A DNA stretch of 64,000 bases from Burkholderiaceae bacterium (GCA_024235895.1 JACKLM010000002.1:496001-560000); one strand, 5' to 3'. Shown: positions 34,466 through 43,342, counted from the first letter of the stretch. Translations and numbers: made by a program. The notes: generated from the sequence alone by a model not told the origin.

Positions 34466-34837
34466 ATGGACCTCGGCGCGTTCTCGGTCAGCCTCGCGGT
34501 GCGGGATATCGCGGCCTCCAGGGCGTTCTACGAGAAGCTGGGCTTCTCGGTCTTCGGCGGCGATCAGTCGCAGCGCTGGCTCATCATGAGGAACGGCACG
34601 ACACTGATCGGCCTGTTCCAGGGCATGTTCGAGAAGAACACGCTGACCTTCAACCCGGGCTGGGACAGCGACGCGAAGGAGCTGCCGCAGTTCACCGATG
34701 TGCGCGCGATCCAGCAGGCGCTGCAGGCGAGCGGCCTGGCGCTCGACCAGCAGGCCGATGCGTCGACCTCGGGGCCGGCCTTCATCGCGCTCGCCGATCC
34801 GGACGGCAACCCGATCCTCATCGATCAGCATCGCTGA
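34466..34837 (+). CDS. VOC-superfamily (glyoxalase/dioxygenase-like) protein
   Basis: The 123-residue protein has the paired beta-alpha-beta-beta-beta motifs of the vicinal oxygen chelate fold. It starts LGAFSVSLAVRDIAASRAFYEKLGFSVFGG and ends FIALADPDGNPILIDQHR, split here only by description. The DPDGNPI motif near residues 112-118 is typical of small glyoxalase/bleomycin-resistance-like proteins. The substrate cannot be inferred. AGGAG lies 8 nt before the ATG. It is divergent from the trp operon across a spacer of about 150 nt and is followed by a 12-bp tandem repeat. Confidence 0.85.
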   Translation: MDLGAFSVSLAVRDIAASRAFYEKLGFSVFGGDQSQRWLIMRNGTTLIGLFQGMFEKNTLTFNPGWDSDAKELPQFTDVRAIQQALQASGLALDQQADASTSGPAFIALADPDGNPILIDQHR

Positions 34838-34858
34838 GACTGCGCCGGGCCTCGGCGC

Positions 34859-34918
34859 GGGGCAGCGCACGGGGCAGCGCACGGGACAGCGTACGGGACA
34901 GCGTACGGGACAGCGCGC
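34859..34918. repeat. 12-bp tandem repeat, five units
   Basis: Five consecutive 12-mers of the form GGGRCAGCGYRC run from 34859 to 34918. The first two are identical, the next two are identical to each other, and the fifth is variant. They are followed by GC-rich GGGCGCC-type short repeats up to about 34,985. The array lies between the convergent VOC and YciI-like genes. It shows no spacer structure and is not CRISPR-like. Confidence 0.85.
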
Positions 34919-35013
34919 GGGGCACGGCGGGCGCCGGGCGCCGGGCGCTGGCCGCGGGGCGCGAGGCGCGGGGCGCGGGGCGCGGCGGCCGCGGCGCTGC
35001 GGCACTGCGCCGA

Positions 35014-35481
35014 TCAGAAGCGCTTCTTCGCGAGCTTGTCGTGCACCTCGCGCACGAGCATCAGCGCGGCCGAGCCGTAGTACTTGTGATACTCGGCCAC
35101 CATCTCGCCGCGGGCCAGCACCGGGTCGCTCGCCGCGAGCTGCCTGGCCTCCTCGATATCCTTGACGGCGAAGACGAACAGCCCGCGCCAGCCGTCGACG
35201 CCGTCGAACGGCCCGGCCAGGACGAGCTTGCCCTCTTCGGTGAGCCGCTTCATGTTGGCGAAGTGGCCGCGGAACATCTCGTCGCGCTCGGGGCCGTCGG
35301 GCACCCGGTTGGGGCCGGTCTTCAACACGACCAGCACATAGCTGCGCATGCCGTAGTCGTCGGCGCCGAGCCGGCGCGCCAGCTCGGCGTCGTGGCCCGC
35401 ATCGGCCGGCTGCGCCAGGGCCGCCGCCGCGGCCAGGGCCGTGGCCCCGAGGATCGCGCTTGCCCGCAGTCGCCTGTTCAT
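35014..35481 (-). CDS. YciI-family protein with signal peptide
   Basis: The 155-residue product has an N-terminal signal sequence (MNRRLRASAILGATALAAAA, likely cleaved near ALAQPADA). A YCII-like domain follows, with SYVLVVLKTGPNRV, a conserved His-Asp-type region MFRGHFANMKRLTEEGKLVL, then AGPFDGVDGWRGLFVFAV and an ASDPV motif. YciI proteins are small dimeric alpha-beta barrels of mostly unknown role. A secreted or periplasmic version is less usual. It converges with the VOC gene. Confidence 0.8.
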   Translation of the reverse strand: MNRRLRASAILGATALAAAAALAQPADAGHDAELARRLGADDYGMRSYVLVVLKTGPNRVPDGPERDEMFRGHFANMKRLTEEGKLVLAGPFDGVDGWRGLFVFAVKDIEEARQLAASDPVLARGEMVAEYHKYYGSAALMLVREVHDKLAKKRF

Positions 35482-35593
35482 CGCGGCTCCATGTCGAATG
35501 GCGGTCGCATCCTACGCGCAAGCCGCGGGCAAGCGCACGGCGTCGCCTGTCCGCGACCCGTCGCCGCGCGTCCGGATCGCGTGCCCGCGCGCT

Positions 35594-36334
35594 TCAACGC
35601 GGCGGCCAGACGATGGCGTCGAGGCGGTCGAACAGCAGGTCGGCGCCCGCCGCCTGCACCGGCTCGCCGTGGTTGTAGCCATAGGTCGCCAGCGCCACCG
35701 GGCAGCCGGCGGCGCGCGCGGCCTCGGCGTCGTTGCGCGAGTCGCCGATCATCAGCGTGCGCGCCGGCGCGCTGCCGAGCGCCTCGCAGGTGGCGCGCAG
35801 CGGCAGCGGGTCGGGCTTCTTGCGCGCGAAGTCGTCGCCGCCGAAGACGGCGTCGAAGAAGCGCGCCAGGCCCTTGCGCCGCAGCAGCGGGCGGGCGAAG
35901 GCGCGCGGCTTGTTGGTCAGGCAGGCCAGCCGCAGCCCGGCCGCGCGCAGCCGCGCGAGCCCCTCGACGACGCCGGGGAACAGCGGCGCGTGCTCGCCGT
36001 TGATCGCCAGGTAATGAGCCTGGTAACGCGGCCACAGCGCGGCGTGCAGCGCGGCATCGGCGCCGAGCTGCGCCAGCACGCTGGCCAGCAGGTGCTCGGA
36101 TCCGCGGCCGACGGTGCGGCGGATGAAGTCGCGCCCGACCGGCGGCAGGCCGATCTCGGCCAGCGATCGCGCCAGCGCGATCTCGAAATCGCCGACGGTA
36201 TCGACCATCGTGCCGTCGAGGTCGACGATCGCGGCGTCCAGGCCCTGAATCGCCGCCGCGGCACTCGCCGGGGCCGGGGCGAGGGCGGTGATCGCCGGGG
36301 TCGATGGCTCGTCCATCGCCGCGATTGTCGCCAT
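35594..36334 (-). CDS. gph: Phosphoglycolate phosphatase, HAD superfamily
   Basis: This enzyme removes phosphate from 2-phosphoglycolate. The product (246 residues) has HAD motif I in IVDLDGTMVDTVGDFEIALA, motif II in LACLTNKPRAFARP, and motif III/IV in KKPDPLPLRATCEALG and LMIGDSRNDAEAARAAGCPV. The cap insert between motifs I and II is of the Gph type. Two ATGs (36334 and 36316) are both plausible; neither has a strong ribosome-binding site. It is divergent from the gamma-glutamyltransferase gene across about 65 nt. In some Burkholderiales gph is near rpe and trpE, as here. Confidence 0.88.
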   Translation of the reverse strand: MATIAAMDEPSTPAITALAPAPASAAAAIQGLDAAIVDLDGTMVDTVGDFEIALARSLAEIGLPPVGRDFIRRTVGRGSEHLLASVLAQLGADAALHAALWPRYQAHYLAINGEHAPLFPGVVEGLARLRAAGLRLACLTNKPRAFARPLLRRKGLARFFDAVFGGDDFARKKPDPLPLRATCEALGSAPARTLMIGDSRNDAEAARAAGCPVALATYGYNHGEPVQAAGADLLFDRLDAIVWPPR

Positions 36335-36398
36335 CGTCCGACAATCGCCGCCGCGTCCCCGCCGATCACCCGCCCCCGCCATCAACCCGCCCGCGCCG

Positions 36399-38003
36399 AT
36401 GCTGCACGCCCTCACCTGCCGCGGCGGTCTCGTGACCGCCCCCCACCACCTCGCCGCGCAGGCCGGCGCCGCCGTGCTGCGCGACGGCGGCAACGCGGTC
36501 GAGGCGATGGTCGCCGCCGCCGCGGCGATCGCCGTCGTCTACCCGCACATGAACGGGCTCGGCGGCGACGGCTTCTGGATCGTCGCCGAGCCAGGGCAGG
36601 AGCCGGTCGCGCTGCGCGCCTGCGGCGCCGCCGCGGCGCTGGCCACGCCCGGCTGGTACGCCTCGCATGGCGACACGGCGGTCCCGACACGCGGCGGCCG
36701 CGCGGCGCTGACCGCCGCCAGCGCGATCGCCGGCTGGGCCGAGGCGCTGGCGCTGGCCGCCCCCTGGGGGCGCGCGCTGCCGCTGGCGCGGCTGCTGGAG
36801 GACGCGATCGCGCACGCCCGGCGCGGCGTGCCGGTGACGCGGTCGCAGGCCGCGCTGACCGCCGCGAAGTGGGCCGAGTGCCACGCGCTGCCAGGCTTCG
36901 TCGAGACCTTCGCCCATGGCGGCCCGCCAGCGGCGGGAACCACCTATGCCAACGCGCGGCTGGGCGCGACGCTGGAGCATCTCGCGCGCGCCGGGCTGGA
37001 CGATTTCTACCGCGGCGACATCGCGCGCGGCCTGGCACGCGACCTCGAGGCCGCCGGCAGCCCGCTGCGGCTGCCGGACCTGCAGGCCTGCCGCGCCGAG
37101 CGCATCGCGCCGCTCGCGCTGGCGCTGCGCTGCGGCCGCGTCTTCAACCACCCGCCGCCGACGCAGGGGGTAGCGTCGCTCGCGATCCTGGGGATCTTCG
37201 AGCGCCTGGGCGTGGGCATGCACGCCGACCAGGCCGAGGGCTTCGCGCACCTGCACGGGCTGGTCGAGGCGACCAAGCGCGCCTTCGCCTGGCGCAATGC
37301 GCAGCTCGGCGACCCGCGCGCGATGGCCGCGCGCGGCGTCGACGCGGCCGAGCTGCTGCAGCCGGCACGGCTCGACGCCGAGGCGGCGCATATCGACCGC
37401 ACGCGCGCCGCGCCCTGGCCGGCGCCGGCGCTGCCCGGCGACACGGTCTGGATGGGTGCGGCCGACGCCGCCGGGCGCGTCGTCAGCTATATCCAGAGCA
37501 TCTACTGGGAGTTCGGCAGTGGCATCGTGCTGCGCGAGTCGGGCGTGCACTGGCAGAACCGCGGCGCCAGCTTCACGCTCGCGCCGGGGCCGAACCAGCT
37601 CGCGCCCGGGCGGCTGCCGATGCACACGCTCAACCCGGCGCTGGCGCGGCTGGCCGACGGCCGCACGCTGGCCTACGGGACGATGGGCGGCGAGGGCCAG
37701 CCGCAGACGCAGGCGGCGGTCTTCACGCGCCACGCGATGTTCGGCCAGGACCTGCAGGCCGCGGTCAGCGCGCCGCGCTGGCTGCTGGGCCGCACCTGGG
37801 GCGAGGACAGCACGAACCTGAAGATCGAGTCGCGCGTGGATGCGCGCGTCGTCGACGCGCTGCGCGCCGCCGGCCATGAGGTCCAGCTCGTCGGGCCGTG
37901 GGAGGACATGATGGGTCACGCCGGTGCGGTCGCGGTGCACCCGGGCGGCCTGATCGAGGGCGCCGCCGACCCGCGTGCGGATGGGGTTTGCGCGGCGGTC
38001 TGA
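36399..38003 (+). CDS. Gamma-glutamyltransferase family protein, paralogue 1
   Basis: Members cleave gamma-glutamyl bonds, classically of glutathione, after self-processing at a threonine. The 534-residue product has VTAPHHLAAQAGAAVLRDGG, NAVEAMVAAAAAIAVVYPHM and NGLGGDGFW near the start. The putative processing threonine is in GDTVWMGAADAAG, followed by GSGIVLRESGVHWQNRGASF and MGGEGQPQTQA. No signal peptide is evident. A second paralogue is at 43582-45198. Related acylases share the fold, so the substrate is uncertain. Confidence 0.85.
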   Translation: MLHALTCRGGLVTAPHHLAAQAGAAVLRDGGNAVEAMVAAAAAIAVVYPHMNGLGGDGFWIVAEPGQEPVALRACGAAAALATPGWYASHGDTAVPTRGGRAALTAASAIAGWAEALALAAPWGRALPLARLLEDAIAHARRGVPVTRSQAALTAAKWAECHALPGFVETFAHGGPPAAGTTYANARLGATLEHLARAGLDDFYRGDIARGLARDLEAAGSPLRLPDLQACRAERIAPLALALRCGRVFNHPPPTQGVASLAILGIFERLGVGMHADQAEGFAHLHGLVEATKRAFAWRNAQLGDPRAMAARGVDAAELLQPARLDAEAAHIDRTRAAPWPAPALPGDTVWMGAADAAGRVVSYIQSIYWEFGSGIVLRESGVHWQNRGASFTLAPGPNQLAPGRLPMHTLNPALARLADGRTLAYGTMGGEGQPQTQAAVFTRHAMFGQDLQAAVSAPRWLLGRTWGEDSTNLKIESRVDARVVDALRAAGHEVQLVGPWEDMMGHAGAVAVHPGGLIEGAADPRADGVCAAV

Positions 38004-38093
38004 CGCGACGCTGCGTTCGGTCGCCTGGAGAAGAGGGGAAGAGGGCGCGGGCGGGCGCCTCGTCGTCGCGGCCGGTGCGCGGCGCGGCAGGGC

Positions 38094-38774
38094 TCAGCGA
38101 GAAAGCGCCACCCGCATCGAGTCGATGACCGCCTTGTAGTCGGGCTGGCCGAAGATCGCGCTGCCGGCGACGAAGGTGTCGGCGCCGGCGTCGGCGACGC
38201 GGCGGATGTTCTCCGGCTTGATGCCGCCGTCGACCTCGAGCCGGATATCGCGCCCGCTGGCATCGATGATGCGGCGCGCCGCCTCGGTCTTGCGCAGCGC
38301 GCTGTCGATGAAGCTCTGGCCGCCGAAGCCGGGGTTGACGCTCATGATCAGCACCAGGTCGACCTTGTCGATCACCCAGTCGAGCACGTCCAGCGGCGTC
38401 GCCGGGTTGAACACCAGCCCGGTCTGCGCCCCCTCGGCGCGGATCAGCTGCAGCGTGCGGTCGACGTGGGTGCTGGCGTCGGGGTGGAAGCTGACCAGGT
38501 CGGCGCCGGCCTTGCAGAAGGCCTGCGCCAGCGCATCGACCGGCTGCACCATCAGGTGCACGTCCAGTGGCGCCGGGCTGCCGTCGGCGCGCACGCAGTG
38601 CGGCTTGATCGCCTGCGCGACCGCCGGTCCGATCGTCAGGTTGGGGACGTAATGGTTGTCCATCACGTCGAAGTGGATCCAGTCGGCGCCGGCGGCGAGC
38701 ACCGCGCGCACCTCCTGCCCGAGGCGCGCGAAATCGGCCGACAGGATCGAGGGGGCGATGCGGTAGGTCGTCAT
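38094..38774 (-). CDS. rpe: Ribulose-phosphate 3-epimerase
   Basis: It interconverts ribulose 5-phosphate and xylulose 5-phosphate in the pentose phosphate and Calvin cycles. The 226-residue TIM-barrel protein has IAPSILSADFARLGQEV, HFDVMDNHYVPNLTIGP (metal ligands), DVHLMVQPVD, MSVNPGFGGQSFI and VDGGIKPENI. The ATG (38772-38774) is only 6 nt downstream of a TAGAAT -10-like box inside an inverted repeat. It is divergent from apaG. Confidence 0.97.
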   Translation of the reverse strand: MTTYRIAPSILSADFARLGQEVRAVLAAGADWIHFDVMDNHYVPNLTIGPAVAQAIKPHCVRADGSPAPLDVHLMVQPVDALAQAFCKAGADLVSFHPDASTHVDRTLQLIRAEGAQTGLVFNPATPLDVLDWVIDKVDLVLIMSVNPGFGGQSFIDSALRKTEAARRIIDASGRDIRLEVDGGIKPENIRRVADAGADTFVAGSAIFGQPDYKAVIDSMRVALSR

Positions 38775-38778
38775 TGAT

Positions 38779-38893
38779 CCATTCTAGAAGCGCCCCGGCG
38801 CGACGGCACTCCCCGGACGGGCGACTCCCGTCGGGGTAGGCATCGGCCGCAAGCCAGCGGCGCCCACCGGGAATCGACCGCTTTCTAGAATGG
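38779..38893. promoter_or_regulatory. rpe-apaG divergent control region with matching inverted arms
   Basis: The 123-nt divergent spacer is bounded by near-identical inverted arms, CCATTCTAGAAGCG (38779-38792) and CGCTTTCTAGAATGG (38879-38893). Each contains the palindrome TTCTAGAA and supplies a TAGAAT -10 box, 6 nt before the rpe ATG and 6 nt before the apaG ATG. Both transcripts would then start at or almost at their start codons. No good -35 hexamers were seen. Confidence 0.55.
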
Positions 38894-38897
38894 TGGC

Positions 38898-39272
38898 ATG
38901 AGCCGCCCCGAGTTCCGCTGCAGCGTCCGCGTGCAGTACCTGCCCGACCAGTCCAGCCCGCCGCAAGGCCCGTTCGCCTTCTCGTACACGGTGACGATCG
39001 TCAACACCGGCGATATCGCGGCTCAGCTCGTCGCGCGGCAGTGGCTGATCACCGATGCCGGCGGCCATACCGAGGAAGTGCGCGGGCTCGCGGTCGTCGG
39101 CCACCAGCCGCTGCTGCAGCCGGGCGAGCAATTCGAGTACACGAGCTGGACCCGGCTGGCCACCCCGCACGGGCTGATGCGCGGCACCTTCTTTTGCATG
39201 ACCGAGGACGCGCGCGCCTTCGACGCGCCGGTGCCCGAGTTCGCCCTCGTCCAGCCCGGCGCGCTGCATTGA
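38898..39272 (+). CDS. apaG: ApaG protein (DUF525)
   Basis: ApaG is a small immunoglobulin-like beta-sandwich protein linked to Co/Mg resistance and diadenosine tetraphosphate metabolism, with no settled activity. The 124-residue product has VRVQYLPDQSSPPQGPFAFS, YTVTIVNTGDIAAQLVARQW, the glycine-rich AVVGHQPLLQPGEQFEYTSW and TPHGLMRGTFFCM, all conserved in the family. It is divergent from rpe, as is common in this order. Confidence 0.95.
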   Translation: MSRPEFRCSVRVQYLPDQSSPPQGPFAFSYTVTIVNTGDIAAQLVARQWLITDAGGHTEEVRGLAVVGHQPLLQPGEQFEYTSWTRLATPHGLMRGTFFCMTEDARAFDAPVPEFALVQPGALH

Positions 39273-39300
39273 ACACGCCTGCCGCACCACCGCGGCGTGC

Positions 39301-39453
39301 TCAGTGCGGCGGCGCGCCGCCGCCCCCGCCTGGGCCGTCGCCCTCGTCGTCACCCGGTGGCTCGCCACGGCGGCGTCCGCTGAACATGGTCCACCAGACG
39401 AAGAACAGCAGCATCGCGCCTGCGAGCAGCGCCTCCAGGACAATCAGCCACAT
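39301..39453 (-). CDS. Small single-pass membrane protein
   Basis: A 50-residue frame starts MWLIVLEALLAGAMLLFFVW, one transmembrane helix of about 20 residues. A basic SGRRRG turn and an acidic then glycine-rich tail (GDDEGDGPGGGGG) follow. Its start codon overlaps that of mltA on the opposite strand (CATG at 39451-39454). Length, the hydrophobic helix with positive-inside charge and correct stop support it, but no family is recognised. It lies in the short gap after apaG. Confidence 0.6.
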   Translation of the reverse strand: MWLIVLEALLAGAMLLFFVWWTMFSGRRRGEPPGDDEGDGPGGGGGAPPH

Positions 39454-40630
39454 GCCTCGTCGTCGTGCCTCGGTCGGCCGCGGGGTGGCTGCCATTGTAG
39501 GAATCGGCGCCGCGGCGCTGCTGCTGGCGGCATGCACCGCCCCGCTGCCGCCGCGGCCTCCGGCCGAGCCCCCTGCGGCGCCCGCCGCGCCGGTGGACAC
39601 CCCGGTACCCGCCGACGCACCCTGGCTGCACCCGCGCTCGACATGGCAGCCGGCGGCCTGGGACGACTTGCCGGGTTGGCGCGACGACGCGCTGCTGCAG
39701 GCCTGGCCCGCGCTGCAGGCCGGCTGCGCGCGCCCGGCGCCCGGTTGGCTTGCGTTGTGCGCGCGGCTGACGGCGCGGCCACCGGCCGACGACGCAGCGC
39801 TGCGTGCGCTGCTGCAGGCCCACACGCGACCTTGGCGGGTCGAGACCCCGGACGGCGCCGACCAGGGGCTGGCGACCGGCTACTACGAGCCGCTGGTGGA
39901 CGCGCGCCGCCGCCCCGACGCGCGCCACCGCGTGCCGCTGCACGCGCTGCCCGAGGGCCTGGACCCGGACCGGCCCTGGTGGTCGCGGCGCGAGATCGAG
40001 ACCGTCGCCAGCGCGCGCCGGGCGCTGGCCGGGCGCGAGATCGCCTGGGTCGCCGACCCGCTGGATGCGCTGGTGCTGCAGATCCAGGGGTCGGGGCGGC
40101 TGCGCATCGTCGAGCCCGACGGCGGCGTAGGGATGGTCCGGCTCGCCTACGCCGGCCACAACGGCCATGCCTACCGCTCGGTGGGACGCTGGCTGATCGA
40201 CCAGGGCGAGCTGGCGCCGACCGCGGCGTCGTGGCCGGCGATCAAGGCCTGGGCGCAGGCCAACCCGCGCCGCGTGCAGGCACTGCTGTGGGCCAACCCG
40301 CGCGTCGTCTTCTTCCGCGAGGAGCCGCTGGCCGACCCCGAGGCCGGCCCGCGCGGCGCGATGGGGGTGCCGCTGACGCCGGGGCGTTCGATCGCGGTCG
40401 ACCCGCAGAGCATCCCCTATGGCGCCCTGGTCTGGATCGACACCACCGAGCCGCTGTCGGCCAGACCGCTGCGACGTCTCGTGGCGGCGCAGGATACCGG
40501 CAGCGCGATCGTCGGCGCGGTACGCGCCGACTACTTCTGGGGCTGGGGCGACGAGGCGGCGCGGCAGGCCGGGCGGATGAAGCAGCCGCTGCGCATGTGG
40601 GTGCTGTGGCCGCACGGCGGCGACGGCTGA
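39452..40630 (+). CDS. mltA: Membrane-bound lytic murein transglycosylase A
   Basis: MltA cleaves peptidoglycan glycan strands to 1,6-anhydro muropeptides. The 392-residue product has a lipoprotein signal with lipobox LLLAAC near residue 27 and a Pro-rich linker. The MltA domain carries GLATGYYEPLVDARRRP and QIQGSGRLRI. The C-terminal 3D domain carries SIAVDPQSIPYGALVWIDT, the AAQDTGSAIVG catalytic aspartate and RADYFWGWGDEA. The frame is open upstream, but this ATG starts the signal peptide. Confidence 0.95.
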   Translation: MPRRRASVGRGVAAIVGIGAAALLLAACTAPLPPRPPAEPPAAPAAPVDTPVPADAPWLHPRSTWQPAAWDDLPGWRDDALLQAWPALQAGCARPAPGWLALCARLTARPPADDAALRALLQAHTRPWRVETPDGADQGLATGYYEPLVDARRRPDARHRVPLHALPEGLDPDRPWWSRREIETVASARRALAGREIAWVADPLDALVLQIQGSGRLRIVEPDGGVGMVRLAYAGHNGHAYRSVGRWLIDQGELAPTAASWPAIKAWAQANPRRVQALLWANPRVVFFREEPLADPEAGPRGAMGVPLTPGRSIAVDPQSIPYGALVWIDTTEPLSARPLRRLVAAQDTGSAIVGAVRADYFWGWGDEAARQAGRMKQPLRMWVLWPHGGDG

Positions 40631-40692
40631 GCGTGCGGCCGGTACCTGCGGACCCGGTTGCGTCCGCGCACCGGGGGTGCGAGCATCGCGAC

Positions 40693-41364
40693 ATGCAGGA
40701 CTCGCATGAGACCGGGCTGCGCCGCATGCTCGACGAGGTGCGCGCCGACTTCGGCGATACCGCGCGGCTGACGGGGTGCGCACGCCCGAGCGCGGCGGTC
40801 GAGGCGGCGCTGGCGGCGGTACCGCGCCACCGATTCGTCCCCGAGGCGTGGCGGCTGCACGCCTACGAGAACCGCCCGCTGCCGATCGGCCACGGGCAGA
40901 CGATCTCGCAGCCTTTCATCGTCGCGCTGATGACGGAACTGCTGGCGCTGAAGCCGGGCGCGCGCGTGCTGGAGATCGGCACCGGCTGCGGCTGGCAGGC
41001 GGCGGTGCTGGCCGCGATGGGCGCGCAGGTCACCAGCCTGGAGATCGTGCCCGCACTGGCGAAGCAGGCGGCGGCGACGCTGGCCGAGCTGGGTATCCGC
41101 GGCGTCGAGGTGCACGAAGCCGACGGCCACGCCGGCTGGCCCGCCGGCGCGCCCTACGACGGCATCATCGCCACCGCCGCCGCGCCCGAACTGCCTGCGG
41201 CCTGGACCGAACAGCTCGCCCCCGGGGGCCGGCTGGTCGCGCCACTGGGAACGCCAGGCGGCGACCAGGGGCTGGTCCTGCTGCACAAGCATGTCGACGG
41301 CCGCACCGAGCGGCGCGAGGTGCTGGGCGTGCGCTTCGTCCCGCTGACCGGCCGAACGCCGTGA
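40693..41364 (+). CDS. pcm: Protein-L-isoaspartate O-methyltransferase
   Basis: It repairs isoaspartyl residues in aged proteins using SAM. The 223-residue protein has VPRHRFVPEAWRLHAYENRP, LPIGHGQTISQPFIVALMTE, the SAM-binding motif VLEIGTGCGWQAAVLAAMGA and later LAPGGRLVAPLGTPGGDQGL. It lies 62 nt after mltA and is read the same way. In many Proteobacteria pcm is near surE, nlpD and rpoS, which are not here. Confidence 0.95.
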   Translation: MQDSHETGLRRMLDEVRADFGDTARLTGCARPSAAVEAALAAVPRHRFVPEAWRLHAYENRPLPIGHGQTISQPFIVALMTELLALKPGARVLEIGTGCGWQAAVLAAMGAQVTSLEIVPALAKQAAATLAELGIRGVEVHEADGHAGWPAGAPYDGIIATAAAPELPAAWTEQLAPGGRLVAPLGTPGGDQGLVLLHKHVDGRTERREVLGVRFVPLTGRTP

Positions 41365-41458
41365 TCGTGGGTCGGCATCCCGGTGGCGCCGGGCTGCCCT
41401 GGGCCACCGAGCGCCCACCCGGCGGCCCGCGACCGCGAGCGGCCGCGGGGGTGGCCCT

Positions 41459-43342
41459 TCAGCCCACCGCCAGCATCCGGTTGACGCGCGCGACGTAGGC
41501 CGCCGGGTCGGCGAGCTGGCCGCCCTCGGCCAGCAGCGCCTGGTCGAACAGGATCTGCGCCAGGTCGTCGAAACGCGCGTCGCCCTCGGGCGCGGCAGCG
41601 AGCCGCCCGACCAGCGCGTGCGCCGGGTTGACTTCGAGGATAGGCTGGCTGCGCGGCGCCTCCTGCCCGGCCTGCTCGAGCAGCCGCGCCAGGTGCGTGC
41701 TCATGTCGCCCTCCTCGACGACGATGCACGCCGGCGACTCGACCAGCCGCGTCGTCGCCCGCACGTCCTTGGCGCGGTCCTTCAGTGCCGTCTTCAGCCG
41801 CTCGAGCACCGGCGCGAAGGCCTCGGCGGCTTCCTCGGCGGCCTTCTTCTCGGCCTCGTCCTGCAGCTTGCCGAGGTCGACCGCGCCCTTGGCGACACTG
41901 CGCAGCGGGTGGCCCTCGAACTCGTAGAGGTGCGACAGCATCCACTCGTCGACGCGGTCGACCAGCAGCAGCACCTCGATGCCCTTCTTGCGGAAGACCT
42001 CGAGCTGCGGGCTGCCCTTGGCCGCCGCCAGCGTGTCGGCGGTGACGACGTAGATCGCCTCCTGACCCTCCTTCATGCGCGCGACATAGTCGGCCAGCGA
42101 CACGCCCTCGTCGGCATGCGTCGACGCGAAGCGCAGCAGCTTGGCCAGCCGCTCGCGGTTGGCGAAGTCCTCGCCGAGGCCCTCCTTCAGCACGGCGCCG
42201 AATTCCTTCCAGAACGCGGCGTACTTGTCCCGCTGGTTCTCGGCCACGTCTTCCAGCATCGCGAGCACGCGCTTGGTGCAGCCCTCGCGGATCGCCTTCA
42301 CGTCGCGGCTTTCCTGCAGCAGCTCGCGCGAGACGTTCAGCGGCAGGTCGGTCGAGTCGATCACGCCCTTGACGAAGCGCAGGTAGACCGGCATCAGCGA
42401 TTCGGCGTCGTCCATGATGAAGACGCGCTTGACGTAGAGCTTGACGCCGCCGCGCTTGTCGCGGTTCCAGAGGTCGAACGGCGCCTTGGCGGGCACGTAC
42501 AGCAGTTGCGTGTACTCGGTGCGGCCCTCGACGCGGTTGTGCGTGTAGGCCAGCGGCGGCTGGGTGTCGTAGCTGAGCTGCTGGTAGAAGGCCTGGTACT
42601 CGTCGTCGGTGATCTCGCTCTTGGCGCGCGTCCACAGGGCCGCGGCCTTGTTGACGGTCTCCCACTCGTCGGTCGCGACCTGCTCCTTCTTCTCCTCGTC
42701 CCAGGCCGTCTTGGGCATCAGGATCGGCAGCGAGATGTGGTCCGAATACTTGGCGATGATCGAGCGCAGCTTCCACGCCGCGACAAATTCGTCCTCGTCC
42801 TCGCGCAGGTGCAGGATGACGTCGGTGCCGCGCGCCTCGCGGGCTATCGTCTCGACCTCGAAGTCGCCGCTGCCGTCGCTCGACCAGCGCACGCCGTCGG
42901 CCGCCGGCAGCCCGGCGCGGCGCGACTCGACCGTGATGCGGTCGGCGACGATGAAGCCCGAGTAGAAGCCGACGCCGAACTGGCCGATCAGATTGGCGTC
43001 CTTCTTCCTGTCGCCTTCGAGCGCGGCCATGAATTCGCGCGTACCGCTCTTGGCGATCGTGCCGAGGTGCTGCACCGCCTCCTCCAGGCTCATGCCGATG
43101 CCGTTGTCGCGGATCGTGATCGTCCTGGCCTCGGCGTCGACCCAGACCCGGATATCGAGCGCCGGCGCGTCCTCGAACAGCCCGGGATCGTCCAGCGCCT
43201 CGAAGCGCAGCTTGTCGCAGGCGTCGGACGCGTTGGAGACCAGCTCGCGCAGGAAGATCTCCTTGTTCGAGTACAGCGAATGCGTGACGAGGTGCAGGAT
43301 CTGCTTGACTTCGGCCTGGAAGGCGTGGGTGTGCTTGCTCAT
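41459..43342 (-). CDS. htpG: Chaperone HtpG (bacterial Hsp90)
   Basis: HtpG is an ATP-dependent dimeric chaperone. The 627-residue product begins MSKHTHAFQAEVKQILHLVT and has the GHKL ATPase motifs NASDACDKLRF, IRDNGIGMSLEEAV and IGQFGVGFYSGF. The middle-domain block PLNVSRELLQESRDVKAIRE and the C-terminal dimerisation region ending VARVNRMLAVG follow. The frame is open far upstream into the next gene's antisense, but the ATG at 43340-43342 is the family start. It converges with pcm. Confidence 0.98.
   Translation of the reverse strand: MSKHTHAFQAEVKQILHLVTHSLYSNKEIFLRELVSNASDACDKLRFEALDDPGLFEDAPALDIRVWVDAEARTITIRDNGIGMSLEEAVQHLGTIAKSGTREFMAALEGDRKKDANLIGQFGVGFYSGFIVADRITVESRRAGLPAADGVRWSSDGSGDFEVETIAREARGTDVILHLREDEDEFVAAWKLRSIIAKYSDHISLPILMPKTAWDEEKKEQVATDEWETVNKAAALWTRAKSEITDDEYQAFYQQLSYDTQPPLAYTHNRVEGRTEYTQLLYVPAKAPFDLWNRDKRGGVKLYVKRVFIMDDAESLMPVYLRFVKGVIDSTDLPLNVSRELLQESRDVKAIREGCTKRVLAMLEDVAENQRDKYAAFWKEFGAVLKEGLGEDFANRERLAKLLRFASTHADEGVSLADYVARMKEGQEAIYVVTADTLAAAKGSPQLEVFRKKGIEVLLLVDRVDEWMLSHLYEFEGHPLRSVAKGAVDLGKLQDEAEKKAAEEAAEAFAPVLERLKTALKDRAKDVRATTRLVESPACIVVEEGDMSTHLARLLEQAGQEAPRSQPILEVNPAHALVGRLAAAPEGDARFDDLAQILFDQALLAEGGQLADPAAYVARVNRMLAVG

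Noticed and set aside
34859..34918. Possible CRISPR array
   Set aside because: Units of 12 bp are contiguous with no spacers; it is a simple tandem repeat.
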